From Aliiglaciecola sp. CAU 1673 (lineage in GTDB: Bacteria; Pseudomonadota; Gammaproteobacteria; Enterobacterales; Alteromonadaceae), in contig NZ_JARHUG010000011.1 in NCBI RefSeq assembly GCF_029223185.1, forward strand, positions 62,001-126,000: a stretch of 64,000 nt of DNA, given 5' to 3'. The translations under genes were made by a program, and so were the position numbers. Every line of letters starts with the position of its first letter. The first letter of the stretch is position 1. Under the pieces are notes generated by a model. That model saw only the letters and a program-made list of their open reading frames with translations. It made no database searches and was not told where the DNA came from. Below are positions 46,428-56,061 of the stretch, in pieces.

Positions 46428-49249
46428 CAGTGACTGTTCACCACCAGACGCAGGGCTTCCAAGGTGACGGCCGATTGATTAATCAGCTGCCCCAGGGTTT
46501 CCAGTTGCCTGGCCTGATGCTGAATTTCTTCGTCACGAATACTGGGATTCAGTTTTTTCAGTGTAAGTAGCCGATCCAGCTCTTCACCGCACTGCTGCTG
46601 CATCTTGGTCATGGCCTCGTGGCGCAGCACTGCGGCCTGTTTATTGGCGGCCCCTGTGGCTTTGCCGAGTGCGGCCTCAATGGGTTTGCCCAGGGCCTGG
46701 ATCAGTTGTTGGCCCATCTTGGCATTTACGCTTTGCAAGGCACCGAAGGCAATGTCTTGCACCTTGCCTTGGGCATCCAGGCAAATGCGAATTGGGGTGG
46801 GTGGCAAGAAGCGCTGCAATTGCAGACTTTTCTCGGCCCTGGCGCTTAATACAAACAAGCATTCAATAAAGTAACTGCCATTGGCCAGAGCCTTATTTTG
46901 TGAAAGGGCAATACTGCTTTTGCCCAGTACATCGGTCAACAGCATATCCAGGGCGTGTTGGATCATCGGGTGATCGGCGCTAAAGAAATGCACATCTTCT
47001 CTGGCAAGCGCGGTGGCACGTTCATAAGTGATGGTCAGGCCTTCTTCATCCAGGCCCGGCAGCTGATTAACCATGGATTCACCGGGGCGCAGGAAATAGC
47101 TGGATTCATCATTTTCCTCCTGCAATATGCCAAGACCATCAAAAAGCTGCGTCATAAAGCGTTCAAGGCGAGGCGATTGATCCATATCAGCAATGGCCTC
47201 TACCAAGGGGCCTACCTTATTGCGTCCGGAGGAATTCAGCTCTAAAAGCTTGTCACGGCCCGCTTCCAGCTTGCTCTTCAAGGCCTGATGCAGGCTCTGA
47301 GTTTGCGCCAGCAGAGCAGGGAAATCGGCTTCGGGGCTTTGTAACAGGCAGGCCAGCAAAGCGTCTTTGACCTCATCAAAAACCACGGTACCGGTGGGGC
47401 AGGTCTGCTCGAAGGCATTGAGTCCCTGATGATACCAATTAAGCAAAGATTCCTGCGCGCTGTCTTGAAAATAGGGAACATGAATCAGCACATCTTGTTT
47501 CTGGCCGATGCGATCCAAACGGCCGATGCGCTGTTCAAGCAGATCAGGTACCAATGGCAAATCAAACAACGCCAGATGATGGGCAAACTGGAAGTTACGA
47601 CCTTCGCTGCCGATTTCACTGCAAATCAGCACCTGCGCGCCTTCTTCATTCTGGGCGAAGAAATTGGCCACCCGGTCACGCTCTACAATGCTTTGCCCTT
47701 CATGGAATACCCCGGCACGTATACCGGATTTTACCCGCAGGGCTTCTGCCAATTGCAATGCGGTGGCGGCACTGGCGCAGATAGTTAAGACTTTTTCGCC
47801 CTTAAGACGCTGAAGCAGTTGAATAAACCAATCAACCCGTGGATCGTCGTTGGTCCAATTCTCCTGAACACTGGGATGGCGTTCCGGGGTCAACTGATAA
47901 ATCAGGGCCTTGTCGCCTTCCTTGGGCAACGCTGCATACAGCGCTGGTAATGGCAGTTCATGGCTTTGCAACTTGCGCTTGGGGAAGCCTTTAATACCGG
48001 CACGGCTGTTACGAAACAGAATGCGACCGGTACCGTGGCGATCGATAAGATGGCCAATCAGACGCTGTTTATCTTCTTCACTGGCCTGATTAATGCGCTT
48101 GAGTAGTGCCTGCTCTTCAGGGGCAAACACGCTGATGGCGGCAATCTGCCCGTTATCCAGCGCCTGGCCCTCAAGTAACGGGCCGATGGCGTTGGCCAAA
48201 GACGCATATTGTTGCTCTTCGGCCAAAAAGGCTTGGTAGTCATGAAAACGCGCCGGGTCGAGCAAACGCAGGCGGGCAAAATGGCTCTCATGGCCCAGTT
48301 GATCCGGGGTCGCTGTCAACAGCAGCACTCCCTTGGTGATAGCGGACAATCCTTCCACCACCTGATATTCCCTGGATGGCGCTTCAGAGGACCATTTCAG
48401 ATGGTGGGCTTCATCCACAATCAGCAGATCCCAGTCGGCGGCCAGCGCCTGCTGGTAGGCTTTGTCGTTATTGGTCAGAAAATCCAGGCTGCACAATACC
48501 AATTGTTCGGTATCGAAAGGGTTGCCTCCTTCTTCGAGCAAGGACTCCAGGCGCTCCTCGTCGAAGATAGCAAAGGCCAGGTTGACCCGGCGGCGCATTT
48601 CCACCAACCACTGATGCACTAAGCTGGAAGGTACCAGGATAAGAACGCGGGAAGCGCGACCGGTCAGAATTTGACGATGCAGAATCAAAGCCGCTTCAAT
48701 GGTTTTACCCAGACCCACTTCATCGGCAAGCAATACACGAGGGGCGAAACGGGAAGCCACTTCATTGGCAATATGTAATTGGTGGGGGATCAGATCCACC
48801 CGAGCGCCGGTCATGCCCAGCAAGGGCGAGCTTTGATGCTGATGTTGATGCTCAAGGCAGCCCAGGCGCAGATCGAACCATTTGGGGTCGTCAAATTGGC
48901 CGCTGAAAAGCCGCTGTTCGGGCTGGTCCAACTGGAAATGATGGTCCAGCATGGTCTCACGCAGCGCCACCTCTTTATGATTATCCAGGCGCTTACCATG
49001 ATAGGTGAGTAGCTCATCCAGCTCTTCCACCCGCTCTACCAACATTTGCCAACCTTCATGGCTACGCACTTTATCGTCCACCTCAAAGGTGACTCGGGTC
49101 AGTGGCGCAGTGGCCAGGGTGTAAGTGCGGCTCTCGCCAGTGGCAGGGAACAGCAGGGTGACGGTTCTGGACTGACAGTCCACAACGGTACCCAAACCCA
49201 GTTCAGATTCGGTATTGCTGATCCAGCGTTGGCCCAGGGCGAAAGACAT
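46427..49249 (-). CDS. rapA: RNA polymerase-associated ATPase RapA
   Basis: RapA is a SWI2/SNF2-family ATPase that recycles stalled RNA polymerase. The 940-residue protein has an N-terminal tandem Tudor-like region (FALGQRWISNTESELGLGTV), helicase lobe 1 with LLADEVGLGKTIEAALI and DEAH in LLIVDEAHHLKW, helicase lobe 2 with VLICSEIGSEGRNFQFAHHL and LEQRIGRLDRIGQ, and a C-terminal RapA-specific region (about 620-940) with coiled coil. Length and order match E. coli (968 aa). It is the first gene of the unit with rluA. Confidence 0.98.
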   Translation of the reverse strand: MSFALGQRWISNTESELGLGTVVDCQSRTVTLLFPATGESRTYTLATAPLTRVTFEVDDKVRSHEGWQMLVERVEELDELLTYHGKRLDNHKEVALRETMLDHHFQLDQPEQRLFSGQFDDPKWFDLRLGCLEHQHQHQSSPLLGMTGARVDLIPHQLHIANEVASRFAPRVLLADEVGLGKTIEAALILHRQILTGRASRVLILVPSSLVHQWLVEMRRRVNLAFAIFDEERLESLLEEGGNPFDTEQLVLCSLDFLTNNDKAYQQALAADWDLLIVDEAHHLKWSSEAPSREYQVVEGLSAITKGVLLLTATPDQLGHESHFARLRLLDPARFHDYQAFLAEEQQYASLANAIGPLLEGQALDNGQIAAISVFAPEEQALLKRINQASEEDKQRLIGHLIDRHGTGRILFRNSRAGIKGFPKRKLQSHELPLPALYAALPKEGDKALIYQLTPERHPSVQENWTNDDPRVDWFIQLLQRLKGEKVLTICASAATALQLAEALRVKSGIRAGVFHEGQSIVERDRVANFFAQNEEGAQVLICSEIGSEGRNFQFAHHLALFDLPLVPDLLEQRIGRLDRIGQKQDVLIHVPYFQDSAQESLLNWYHQGLNAFEQTCPTGTVVFDEVKDALLACLLQSPEADFPALLAQTQSLHQALKSKLEAGRDKLLELNSSGRNKVGPLVEAIADMDQSPRLERFMTQLFDGLGILQEENDESSYFLRPGESMVNQLPGLDEEGLTITYERATALAREDVHFFSADHPMIQHALDMLLTDVLGKSSIALSQNKALANGSYFIECLFVLSARAEKSLQLQRFLPPTPIRICLDAQGKVQDIAFGALQSVNAKMGQQLIQALGKPIEAALGKATGAANKQAAVLRHEAMTKMQQQCGEELDRLLTLKKLNPSIRDEEIQHQARQLETLGQLINQSAVTLEALRLVVNSH

Positions 49250-49642
49250 GATGGCTCCTATGCGATTTTGGGGCGCGCAATGTTAAGGGAGTTTTGGGGC
49301 TTGGGCAATTTTCACGGTGCCTTTTTTCATCCTTATACCATCGAAGCATAGGCCAATTTGCTGCGCTTTTGCGCTTGCTAAAATGCCCTCATTAATTAAT
49401 AGCAATGGTAGGTAAAGTGTTTTATTGTGGAACTGTCAGGCTGTCCCATTCGGGTTTCTCCATTCGGGTTTCTCCATTGGATAACCTATGAGGATGCCAG
49501 CGGGGCTCGTACTTCTGCTGTAAAAGACGCAGAAAAGGCGAGAACCTACAGGACTGCCGGGACTGAGGGAACCTAGCAAAGGCGCAGGATTGGCGTGCCA
49601 TCAGACGCCTCTCATCAGCGCTCTACACAGCCGGAGATGCGA
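49250..49642. other. rapA-phoH intergenic region with a short tandem repeat
   Basis: This is about 390 bp holding the divergent upstream regions of rapA and phoH. At 49446-49478 the 14-bp unit CCATTCGGGTTTCT occurs twice in tandem plus a 5-bp partial third copy. Further downstream GGCGT/ACGCC (about 49592-49609) may form a small hairpin in the phoH leader. The phoH frame is open through part of it, but the coding start is at 49643. Confidence 0.5.
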
Positions 49643-51037
49643 ATGGCTAGAAAAAAAGACCATACCAAGATCTACGTCCTCGATACCAATATTCTGCTTC
49701 ACGAACCTTTCGCCTTCCTTTCCTTTAAAGAACATGATGTCGTCGTTCCGATGACAGTGCTCGAAGAACTCGATTACATCAAAGACAGCAAAAAAGATGT
49801 GTCACGGGATGCCAGAATCTCCATTCGCGCTATGGAAGATGTGCTGCACGAAGCCACCCCGGAAGAGCTTACTGCTGGGGTGAATCTGAAGGGACTAGGC
49901 TCCGGTGCGGCAGCGCCGACAGGACGCTTCTCGATCTTTTCCGACCATGGCATGCCCATGTCACAACAGGTATTTACCAGCAACGAGAACGATAACCGCA
50001 TTATTAATGCGGCTTTGCACCTGCAACAGCGCAATGCGCCGCGCCAAGTGGTGCTGGTGACCAAAGATATCAATATGCGGCTTAAGGCCAAAGGCGCTGG
50101 CCTGGCCCATGTAGAGGATTACCGTACTGACCAGTTAATCAGTGATATCAAATACTTAAGTCGTGGTTATCACCGATTCGAAGGCAGTTTCTGGGATAAG
50201 GTCAAGTCGGTGGAAAGCCATACCGAAGGACGTGATGTGGTGCATTCCATCGATCGCAAGGTCTTCCCCGATGCCTATATTAATGAGTTTCTGATTGATG
50301 ACAGCAAGCAGTTTGCCGCCATCGTCGAGGATATGACCTCTGAAACTCTGGAGATCCTCGACTTAGGCTATGAGCGACTGATGTCCAGAAAAGCCTGGGG
50401 GGTACACCCTAAAAATATCGGTCAGGGCATGGCACTGCATGCGTTGCTTGACCCCCACATCGACCTGGTGATCATGACCGGTCCGGCCGGCTGCGGTAAG
50501 ACGCTGCTGGCCTTGGCCGCTGCCCTGGAGATGGTGGTAGAGCGTAAGATGTATGACAAGATCATCGTCACCCGTAACACCCCGGAGATCGCCGAGTCCA
50601 TTGGCTTCTTGCCCGGTACCGAAGAAGAGAAGATGGCCCCCTGGCTTGCCGCCATCACGGACTCCTTGGAAGTGCTGCATAAAAACGATGAGAACGTCAA
50701 AGGCTCCATGAGTTACATCATGGAAAAAGCCAATATCCAGTTTAAATCGGTTAACTTTATGCGTGGGCGATCCATCCAAAATGCCATCGTCATTTTGGAT
50801 GAAAGCCAGAACCTCACCGCCTCGCAGCTTAAAACCATTATCACCCGCTGTGGTGAGGGCACTAAGCTGATTTGTAGCGGCAACCTGGCACAAATAGACT
50901 CCAACTATTTGTCGCCGGTGACCTCAGGTTTGACCTATCTGGTAGAGAAATTCAAAAACTTCTCCGGCAGCGCGGCCATTAACCTTGATGGTGTGGTTCG
51001 AAGCCGACTGGCTGAATTTGCCGAAGAACATCTGTAG
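49643..51037 (+). CDS. PhoH2-type protein: PIN domain fused to PhoH ATPase
   Basis: The 464-residue protein joins an N-terminal PIN RNase domain (about 1-150, acidic residues in YVLDTNILL, LEELDYIKD and TKDINMRLKAK) and a C-terminal PhoH domain (about 235-455) with Walker A GPAGCGKTLLALAA and Walker B AIVILDESQNL. In PhoH2 proteins this pairing gives an ATP-dependent RNA helicase and RNase. The start at 49643 has GGAG six bases before; an ATG two codons earlier is too close to that site. It is followed by its own terminator. Confidence 0.93.
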   Translation: MARKKDHTKIYVLDTNILLHEPFAFLSFKEHDVVVPMTVLEELDYIKDSKKDVSRDARISIRAMEDVLHEATPEELTAGVNLKGLGSGAAAPTGRFSIFSDHGMPMSQQVFTSNENDNRIINAALHLQQRNAPRQVVLVTKDINMRLKAKGAGLAHVEDYRTDQLISDIKYLSRGYHRFEGSFWDKVKSVESHTEGRDVVHSIDRKVFPDAYINEFLIDDSKQFAAIVEDMTSETLEILDLGYERLMSRKAWGVHPKNIGQGMALHALLDPHIDLVIMTGPAGCGKTLLALAAALEMVVERKMYDKIIVTRNTPEIAESIGFLPGTEEEKMAPWLAAITDSLEVLHKNDENVKGSMSYIMEKANIQFKSVNFMRGRSIQNAIVILDESQNLTASQLKTIITRCGEGTKLICSGNLAQIDSNYLSPVTSGLTYLVEKFKNFSGSAAINLDGVVRSRLAEFAEEHL

Positions 51038-51043
51038 AATAGT

Positions 51044-51068
51044 GGCCGGCCTGTGTGCCGGCCTTTTT
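51044..51068 (+). terminator. Rho-independent terminator of the phoH2 gene
   Basis: The stem GGCCGGC/GCCGGCC (51044-51050 and 51057-51063) with a 6-nt loop is followed by a T5 run. It starts 6 nt after the stop. Confidence 0.9.
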
Positions 51069-51100
51069 CTACCACCGCATAAACGAGTCTAAAGCCCATC

Positions 51101-52429
51101 ATGCTTGCGCGTCTGTTCACTCAGTCTTTGTTGTTACTTTGTCTGTCTTTTACCTCCGTGGCTAGCGCCGGGGATATCCTTGAACAGGCCCTGGGGTTGT
51201 TTGATTTGTCTTTGGCCCAATTCAGCCAGGATCCGCAAAGCGGTTTGCTGCACGCCAAGACCCCCTATGCGTCTTACTACTTATCAGAGGATAAACGCTA
51301 TTTATTAAAAGGCTATATGCGGCAACTGGAAGACAGGCCCCGCAACGAGGTGGAAATCACCGACAGGCAAGCTTTTAAGGCCGTCGAGGCAGAGATGATC
51401 ACTGCTGCCGATGGTGGTGCCGATGAGGCCATTTATGTATTTATCGATCTGGACTGCATTCATTGTCGTTATCTGCATTCCCAGCGTGAACAGATAAAAG
51501 CCCTGGGCCTGACCGTAAAATACCTGGCTTACCCCCTGGAGGGACCCGGGAGTCGCGGTTTCGATAAGTTAAAAGCCGCCTGGTGCGCCGATGATCCGCT
51601 GGCGGCAGTGACCACACTGATGGCCGATGGCAACGTGCAAAGCCCCGACTGCAAGCTGGATTTAGCCTCTCATCAGAGATTGGGCGACAATATTGGTATC
51701 GGTGGTTTACCGACCATGGTATTGCCCGACGGGCAGATCTTACGCGGTCGGCGCACCGCATTGGATCTGCAAAAATCTATGCTCAGCAATGCCCTGCTAA
51801 AAGCCCATGATCTTGCTCACCTTATTCCGCTGCGTAATTGGCATCTAAGCTCGCTGACGCCTTCGGTGGTACCGGGTTGGTTGCAAGCCGAGGGCGGCTA
51901 TCATTTTTTCTACCTTAAACAGGATGGTAATGCCCTGTTTATGGGCGAGATCCTGGATCTGCAGCAAGGCAGAGAAAACCTCACGGAAAGAAGTCGCCAA
52001 GCGCTTCGCGCCCAAGGGATAGCGCAGTTTAACGACAGCATGCTGACCTACCAAGCAAAGACCCAGAAGCAACATCTCTATGCCTTTACTGACCTGGACT
52101 GTGAACGTTGTCAGGCGCTACATCAGGCTATCCCAAAACTCAATGCAGCTGGCATAACGGTCAGCCTGTTAGCCTTACCGGCTGAGATCACTAGTTTGTA
52201 CGAGCCGCCCTATGCCAAGGCCTGGTGTCAGGGTTTGCCGGATGTGGTTATTGGTGAGGATACGCAACTGATACCCGCTGCAAGTTGCGACATTGCGGAA
52301 GTGTTGCGCGAACACAGCTATTTTGCTTATCGCATGGCTGTGGGACTGGCACCGGTATTGATGTTGCCTGATGGGCAGCTTTTGCCCTTTTCCAATGAAG
52401 CTGATTTAGCCCTGTTACTGAGCCGCTGA
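51101..52429 (+). CDS. Exported tandem DsbC-like thiol-disulfide protein (two DsbC units in one chain)
   Basis: The 442-residue product has a signal peptide (MLARLFTQSLLLLCLSFTSV, cleavage near ASA-G) and two consecutive DsbC-like units. Unit 1 (about 24-235) has a dimerisation-like domain, then a thioredoxin fold with the CxxC C119-IH-C122 (FIDLDCIHC), a cis-Pro loop GGLPTMVLPDG and a second cysteine pair C162/C184. Unit 2 (about 245-442) repeats the order: C334-ER-C337 (FTDLDCERC), GLAPVLMLPDG, and C376/C396. All eight cysteines correspond to those of two DsbC subunits. DsbC is normally a homodimer, so this may be a covalent pseudodimer. No dsbD is nearby. The two CxxC dipeptides differ from DsbC (GY). 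Confidence 0.82.
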   Translation: MLARLFTQSLLLLCLSFTSVASAGDILEQALGLFDLSLAQFSQDPQSGLLHAKTPYASYYLSEDKRYLLKGYMRQLEDRPRNEVEITDRQAFKAVEAEMITAADGGADEAIYVFIDLDCIHCRYLHSQREQIKALGLTVKYLAYPLEGPGSRGFDKLKAAWCADDPLAAVTTLMADGNVQSPDCKLDLASHQRLGDNIGIGGLPTMVLPDGQILRGRRTALDLQKSMLSNALLKAHDLAHLIPLRNWHLSSLTPSVVPGWLQAEGGYHFFYLKQDGNALFMGEILDLQQGRENLTERSRQALRAQGIAQFNDSMLTYQAKTQKQHLYAFTDLDCERCQALHQAIPKLNAAGITVSLLALPAEITSLYEPPYAKAWCQGLPDVVIGEDTQLIPAASCDIAEVLREHSYFAYRMAVGLAPVLMLPDGQLLPFSNEADLALLLSR

Positions 52430-53422
52430 TACCCGTTCATAACTGAACATATTGCCCTGTATAGCCGCTTTGCTGGTGGCGGCGATTTCACCGATGGGCA
52501 TCAACGCAGGTCCCGTGGGCTCGGCAAGCAGGTAGCGCATGCCTTCAATCTCAATGGTGGCATCCTGCTCACGATAAGGCAGTTGCAGACCAAGTAAGGC
52601 GTGATCCGGCAAGTAGATAAACACCAGCGGCATATTCGGTAGCATGGAGCGCAGCAAGGTCACCGCCAGGGTGGTTTTACTGTCACAGTCCCCCATATTG
52701 TTCAGCAGCACGCCTGAGGGCGGTAAAAAGCCGGCGCCGTTAGAGTCGATGCGGTTTTCCAATGGGCTGTAAGGGATGGTCTGCAGCCACCCCATTAACA
52801 GGTTCACATAGGCCCGCGGCTGGCTGTTGTCCAGCAGCAGTTCATACAGCGCCTGTGCGGCGGGCAGCAGGGGCTCGGCACTTTCGGCGGAATAGCGGGC
52901 GTGATCCGGCTTGATCCCTTCCTGACCTAAATAACTTTGAAAGCGGGCATAGTAGTTCGTTGCCAGGTAATCGTCGAAGGCAGTGTGGCGCAGCGTTCTG
53001 AAGGTCTCTTCCCATTTTTGCTGTAACAACGGCGAGGCGCCTTTGATCTCCACGCGCACATCCTGGCCGACTTTACGCACTTGTACTCTGGCCTGGCGCG
53101 GATCCACCTGCTGAGCCGCCTTTTGCATGGCCACCATAATGTAGCGCTGGGCTATTTGCGGCTGATACGACTTCAGATTGCGAAACTGATTGAAGATCTT
53201 GCTTTTGTCGAGGTTAAAGGCAATTTGGTGTTCGACTTTGTCGGCATCGCGCCAGCGGTAGGAAAGGGCCAGGCTGTTGTCGGTCTGTTCTTTGTTAAAG
53301 CTTAATTGCTGGGCATTGGCATCATTGACAAAGAATGAAAGTGCCAACAAAAAGGGCGCACAACAATGGGCCCAGCCATTGCGGCAGTATCCAGGTATGT
53401 AAGCTGTTAGTGCATTCGCCAA
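52415..53422 (-). CDS. Exported transglutaminase-like cysteine-protein (unknown function)
   Basis: The 335-residue product has a hydrophobic leader (about 16-38, ending DANA-QQ). A mostly helical middle contains ASPLLQQKWEETFRTLRHTAF. The C-terminal domain shows Cys in NNMGDCDSKTTLAV, His in YLPDHALLGLQ and an acidic residue in LLAEPTG, the order of the transglutaminase/papain-like catalytic triad. That points to a protease or protein-modifying fold, but no substrate is known. The start is TTG 53422 with a poor ribosome site and may be wrong by a few codons. Its 3' end overlaps the convergent DsbC-like gene by 15 bp. Confidence 0.65.
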   Translation of the reverse strand: MANALTAYIPGYCRNGWAHCCAPFLLALSFFVNDANAQQLSFNKEQTDNSLALSYRWRDADKVEHQIAFNLDKSKIFNQFRNLKSYQPQIAQRYIMVAMQKAAQQVDPRQARVQVRKVGQDVRVEIKGASPLLQQKWEETFRTLRHTAFDDYLATNYYARFQSYLGQEGIKPDHARYSAESAEPLLPAAQALYELLLDNSQPRAYVNLLMGWLQTIPYSPLENRIDSNGAGFLPPSGVLLNNMGDCDSKTTLAVTLLRSMLPNMPLVFIYLPDHALLGLQLPYREQDATIEIEGMRYLLAEPTGPALMPIGEIAATSKAAIQGNMFSYERVSAAQ

Positions 53423-53474
53423 GTGCTATCACTTTGCAAATCAAGTCTTTAGCTAGTATGGCGCAGGAAAGAGA

Positions 53475-53502
53475 GGCGGACAACCTATGGAGGATGTCCG
53501 CC
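53475..53502 (-). terminator. Likely terminator of the TonB-dependent receptor gene
   Basis: The 8-bp stem GGCGGACA/TGTCCGCC, with a 12-nt loop, lies just past the receptor stop. On the minus strand it is followed by TCTCTTTCC, a poor T-run. Confidence 0.5.
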
Positions 53503-53508
53503 TTGAGA

Positions 53509-56061
53509 TCAGAAGCTCTGACTGAACTCCACGCCCCACATACGCGGTAAGCCAGGGCTTAAGTTGGCAGATCCGGTGTTTTCCCCCTGACCGCCGTAGC
53601 CGCTTAGCAGATACTCTTCATCCAGCAGGTTGCGGGCAAACAGCGCCACCTGCCAGTCATCGTTACTGCGATAGGCAATACGGGCATTGACCAAGCTGTA
53701 ACCTTCCACTTTGTTATCGCCGGTCAGTCCGGGTACCAGGGCCGGATTGACCGGCAATCTGGCAATGCTGTCGGCATCCCCTGCGGTGGAGCGTTCATCC
53801 ACTGTGGTCACATCCAGATGCAACAGATATTCGCCATTGGCTGCCTCAATAAAATAATCGGCGCCCACAAACCAGCGGTTTTTAGGCACGCCGGCCAGTG
53901 GTTTGCCGGTCAGATCATCTTCTGCGGTTTCACCCACAAACAACGAGTACTTGGTGTATTCACTGTCCAGATAGGCGTAGTTGAAATTCAGCAGGAAGTT
54001 ATCGGTAACCGCCCACTCTGATTCTATTTCCACACCCTTACCGGCGGCGTCAACGTTACGCACGTTATACACCGGAATGTTACCGGTGGAGCCGGTCAGA
54101 CGCAGGATCTGTAAGTTGGTATAGTCATAGTCAAAGGCAGCAATATTGAGTTTCAGCTTGTTATCCAACAGGGTGGATTTCATGCCGATTTCCATATTGT
54201 CCACCTCTTCCTGATCAAAAGGTGGCGCCGCACCCAGGCTGTTAAAGCCGCCCGCCTTAAAGCCACTGGCAAAACTGGCATAGGTCATCAGGTTATTGGT
54301 CCACTGATAATCTAACACCACCCTTGGGGTCAGCTTGGTCCAGGTATTGTCCTGCTCGAAGGGTTGTACATTACCATTGCCGTCAAGGACCGGATTACCT
54401 TGGTCATCACGCAACACATACTCTGTGGCAAAGGCCAGGCCAAAATCCTGTGAGGGGACACCGGGGAAGGGGAAATCTATCTGGTTCTGGTACTGGGATA
54501 AAATGCCAAAGTCTTTTTCATCCCGCGTATAGCGCACGCCAAGAGTCAGATCCAGTTTGTCGGTAACCGGATAGGTCACATCAGCAAAGAGGGCATAGGA
54601 GGTGTAATCACCAAAGTTTTCGGTGACTTCAGTCCAGGGTTTGCCCAGGTTATGACGGGTGATACGCCAGGCTAAATCGTTGACTGGTACGCCGGTAACA
54701 CCAGACAGAAAGGCCAATTCATTGGGGATCAATTGCAATAAGAAGTTGGTTAAACCAGTGCCCACCGGCAGATCCATAATACCAGGAACACCTAGCGATG
54801 GTGCGCCTGTGGGAGGTAGTCCGGCCGCGGCCAGGCTCTCATTGATGGCGAAGCTGTCCAGCGACTCCATCATAAATTCAGCGATGGTCTCCTGATGGAT
54901 ATCTTCATTGGCGTAAGTGGTGCCAACGGTCCAGCGCATGCCGCCATCGGTAACACCGGCTAAACGGAACTCCTGGCTGAAGAATTTTTGGTGTTCCAGG
55001 TTATTGGAGGAAAAGAATCCTCGGGCTTCGCCACTGCCATCATCTTCGGTATGGTTTTCCGTATCGAAACGACGATAAGCTGTAATAGAAGTCAGGGTAC
55101 CAATATCCAACTCTTTATTGATCTCAAGAGAGGTACCAAACAGATGACGTGATTCCATGGCATCCATATCTGTCTCATAGACACCAAAGGGATGTAACCC
55201 GCCGCCACCTTGACGGTAGTAGCTGGGGTTGGCCGAATACACCGGACGGGCATCATTATCCATCTCTTCAAATTCGGCGCGCCAGATCATCTCCAGGCTG
55301 TCGCTTGGCACATAACGCAATGCGGTGCGAATGCCCTGGCTGCTTTCATCGCCCAATTTGACCCGCATTGGCTTGAAATCTTCATCGGTGCGCGGATTGG
55401 GATAACGAATGGCATCCACATAACCGCCACGGTCGCTGAAGTTAACACTGGTTCGCCAGAACAAATCGTCACTGATGGCGGTATTGTAAAGGCCTTCGAA
55501 CTGACGTTTGTTCAGATTGCCCAGTGTGATGCGATAGTTGCCTTCGGTATCGTCGGTGGGCTTTTTATTGATGATTCGCACAGCACCGGCGGCGGTATTG
55601 CGGCCAAACAAGGTGCCTTGAGGTCCCTTGAGCACTTCCACCCGCTCAACATCATTAAAATTCATCAGTGCAGAGCCGCTGCGACCTACATAGACATCAT
55701 CCACATAGATGCCGACGGCCGGGTCGGCACCAATCCCGAAGTCGTTGGTACGAATACCACGGATATCGTATTTGGGCTGGGTTGGCGAGGTGACATTGGT
55801 TTCAAACCCCGGGGTAATATTGCCCAGGTCATTGATGCTTTGCGCGCCAATTTTGCGCAGGCTTTGCTCCGAAAACGCACTGATGGCAATAGGAACCTGC
55901 TGAATATTCTCGACCCGCTTCTGAGCGGTCACTTCCAATACTTCAATGCCTACACTTTCCTTGTCTGGGCTCTCTTGTGCTGATGCGCTAAAACCAAGCA
56001 GGGCGGTGGCGACGCTGGCGGCAACCCATGTCTGGCGAAATGCCTTATGACTGTGCTCCAT
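53509..56061 (-). CDS. TonB-dependent outer-membrane receptor (catabolic type)
   Basis: The 850-residue receptor has a signal peptide (MEHSHKAFRQTWVAASVATA, cleavage at SAQ-E) and a TonB-box-like GIEVLEVTAQK just after. The plug domain (about 55-170) carries IGAQSINDLGNITPG, IRGIRTNDFG and VERVEVLKGPQGTLFGRNTAAGAVRII. The 22-strand barrel ends in the terminal aromatic F of VEFSQSF. The plug type is common in receptors for hydrophobic or aromatic nutrients rather than siderophores, but that is family inference. The start is set by GGGGAA six bases before ATG 56061. It is divergent from the cytochrome operon at 56292. The closest partners are exported redox proteins. Confidence 0.93.
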   Translation of the reverse strand: MEHSHKAFRQTWVAASVATALLGFSASAQESPDKESVGIEVLEVTAQKRVENIQQVPIAISAFSEQSLRKIGAQSINDLGNITPGFETNVTSPTQPKYDIRGIRTNDFGIGADPAVGIYVDDVYVGRSGSALMNFNDVERVEVLKGPQGTLFGRNTAAGAVRIINKKPTDDTEGNYRITLGNLNKRQFEGLYNTAISDDLFWRTSVNFSDRGGYVDAIRYPNPRTDEDFKPMRVKLGDESSQGIRTALRYVPSDSLEMIWRAEFEEMDNDARPVYSANPSYYRQGGGGLHPFGVYETDMDAMESRHLFGTSLEINKELDIGTLTSITAYRRFDTENHTEDDGSGEARGFFSSNNLEHQKFFSQEFRLAGVTDGGMRWTVGTTYANEDIHQETIAEFMMESLDSFAINESLAAAGLPPTGAPSLGVPGIMDLPVGTGLTNFLLQLIPNELAFLSGVTGVPVNDLAWRITRHNLGKPWTEVTENFGDYTSYALFADVTYPVTDKLDLTLGVRYTRDEKDFGILSQYQNQIDFPFPGVPSQDFGLAFATEYVLRDDQGNPVLDGNGNVQPFEQDNTWTKLTPRVVLDYQWTNNLMTYASFASGFKAGGFNSLGAAPPFDQEEVDNMEIGMKSTLLDNKLKLNIAAFDYDYTNLQILRLTGSTGNIPVYNVRNVDAAGKGVEIESEWAVTDNFLLNFNYAYLDSEYTKYSLFVGETAEDDLTGKPLAGVPKNRWFVGADYFIEAANGEYLLHLDVTTVDERSTAGDADSIARLPVNPALVPGLTGDNKVEGYSLVNARIAYRSNDDWQVALFARNLLDEEYLLSGYGGQGENTGSANLSPGLPRMWGVEFSQSF

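Noticed and set aside
55210-55983. A 257-codon plus-strand frame inside the TonB receptor gene
   Set aside because: It is antisense to conserved plug-domain sequence and carries no signal or domain.
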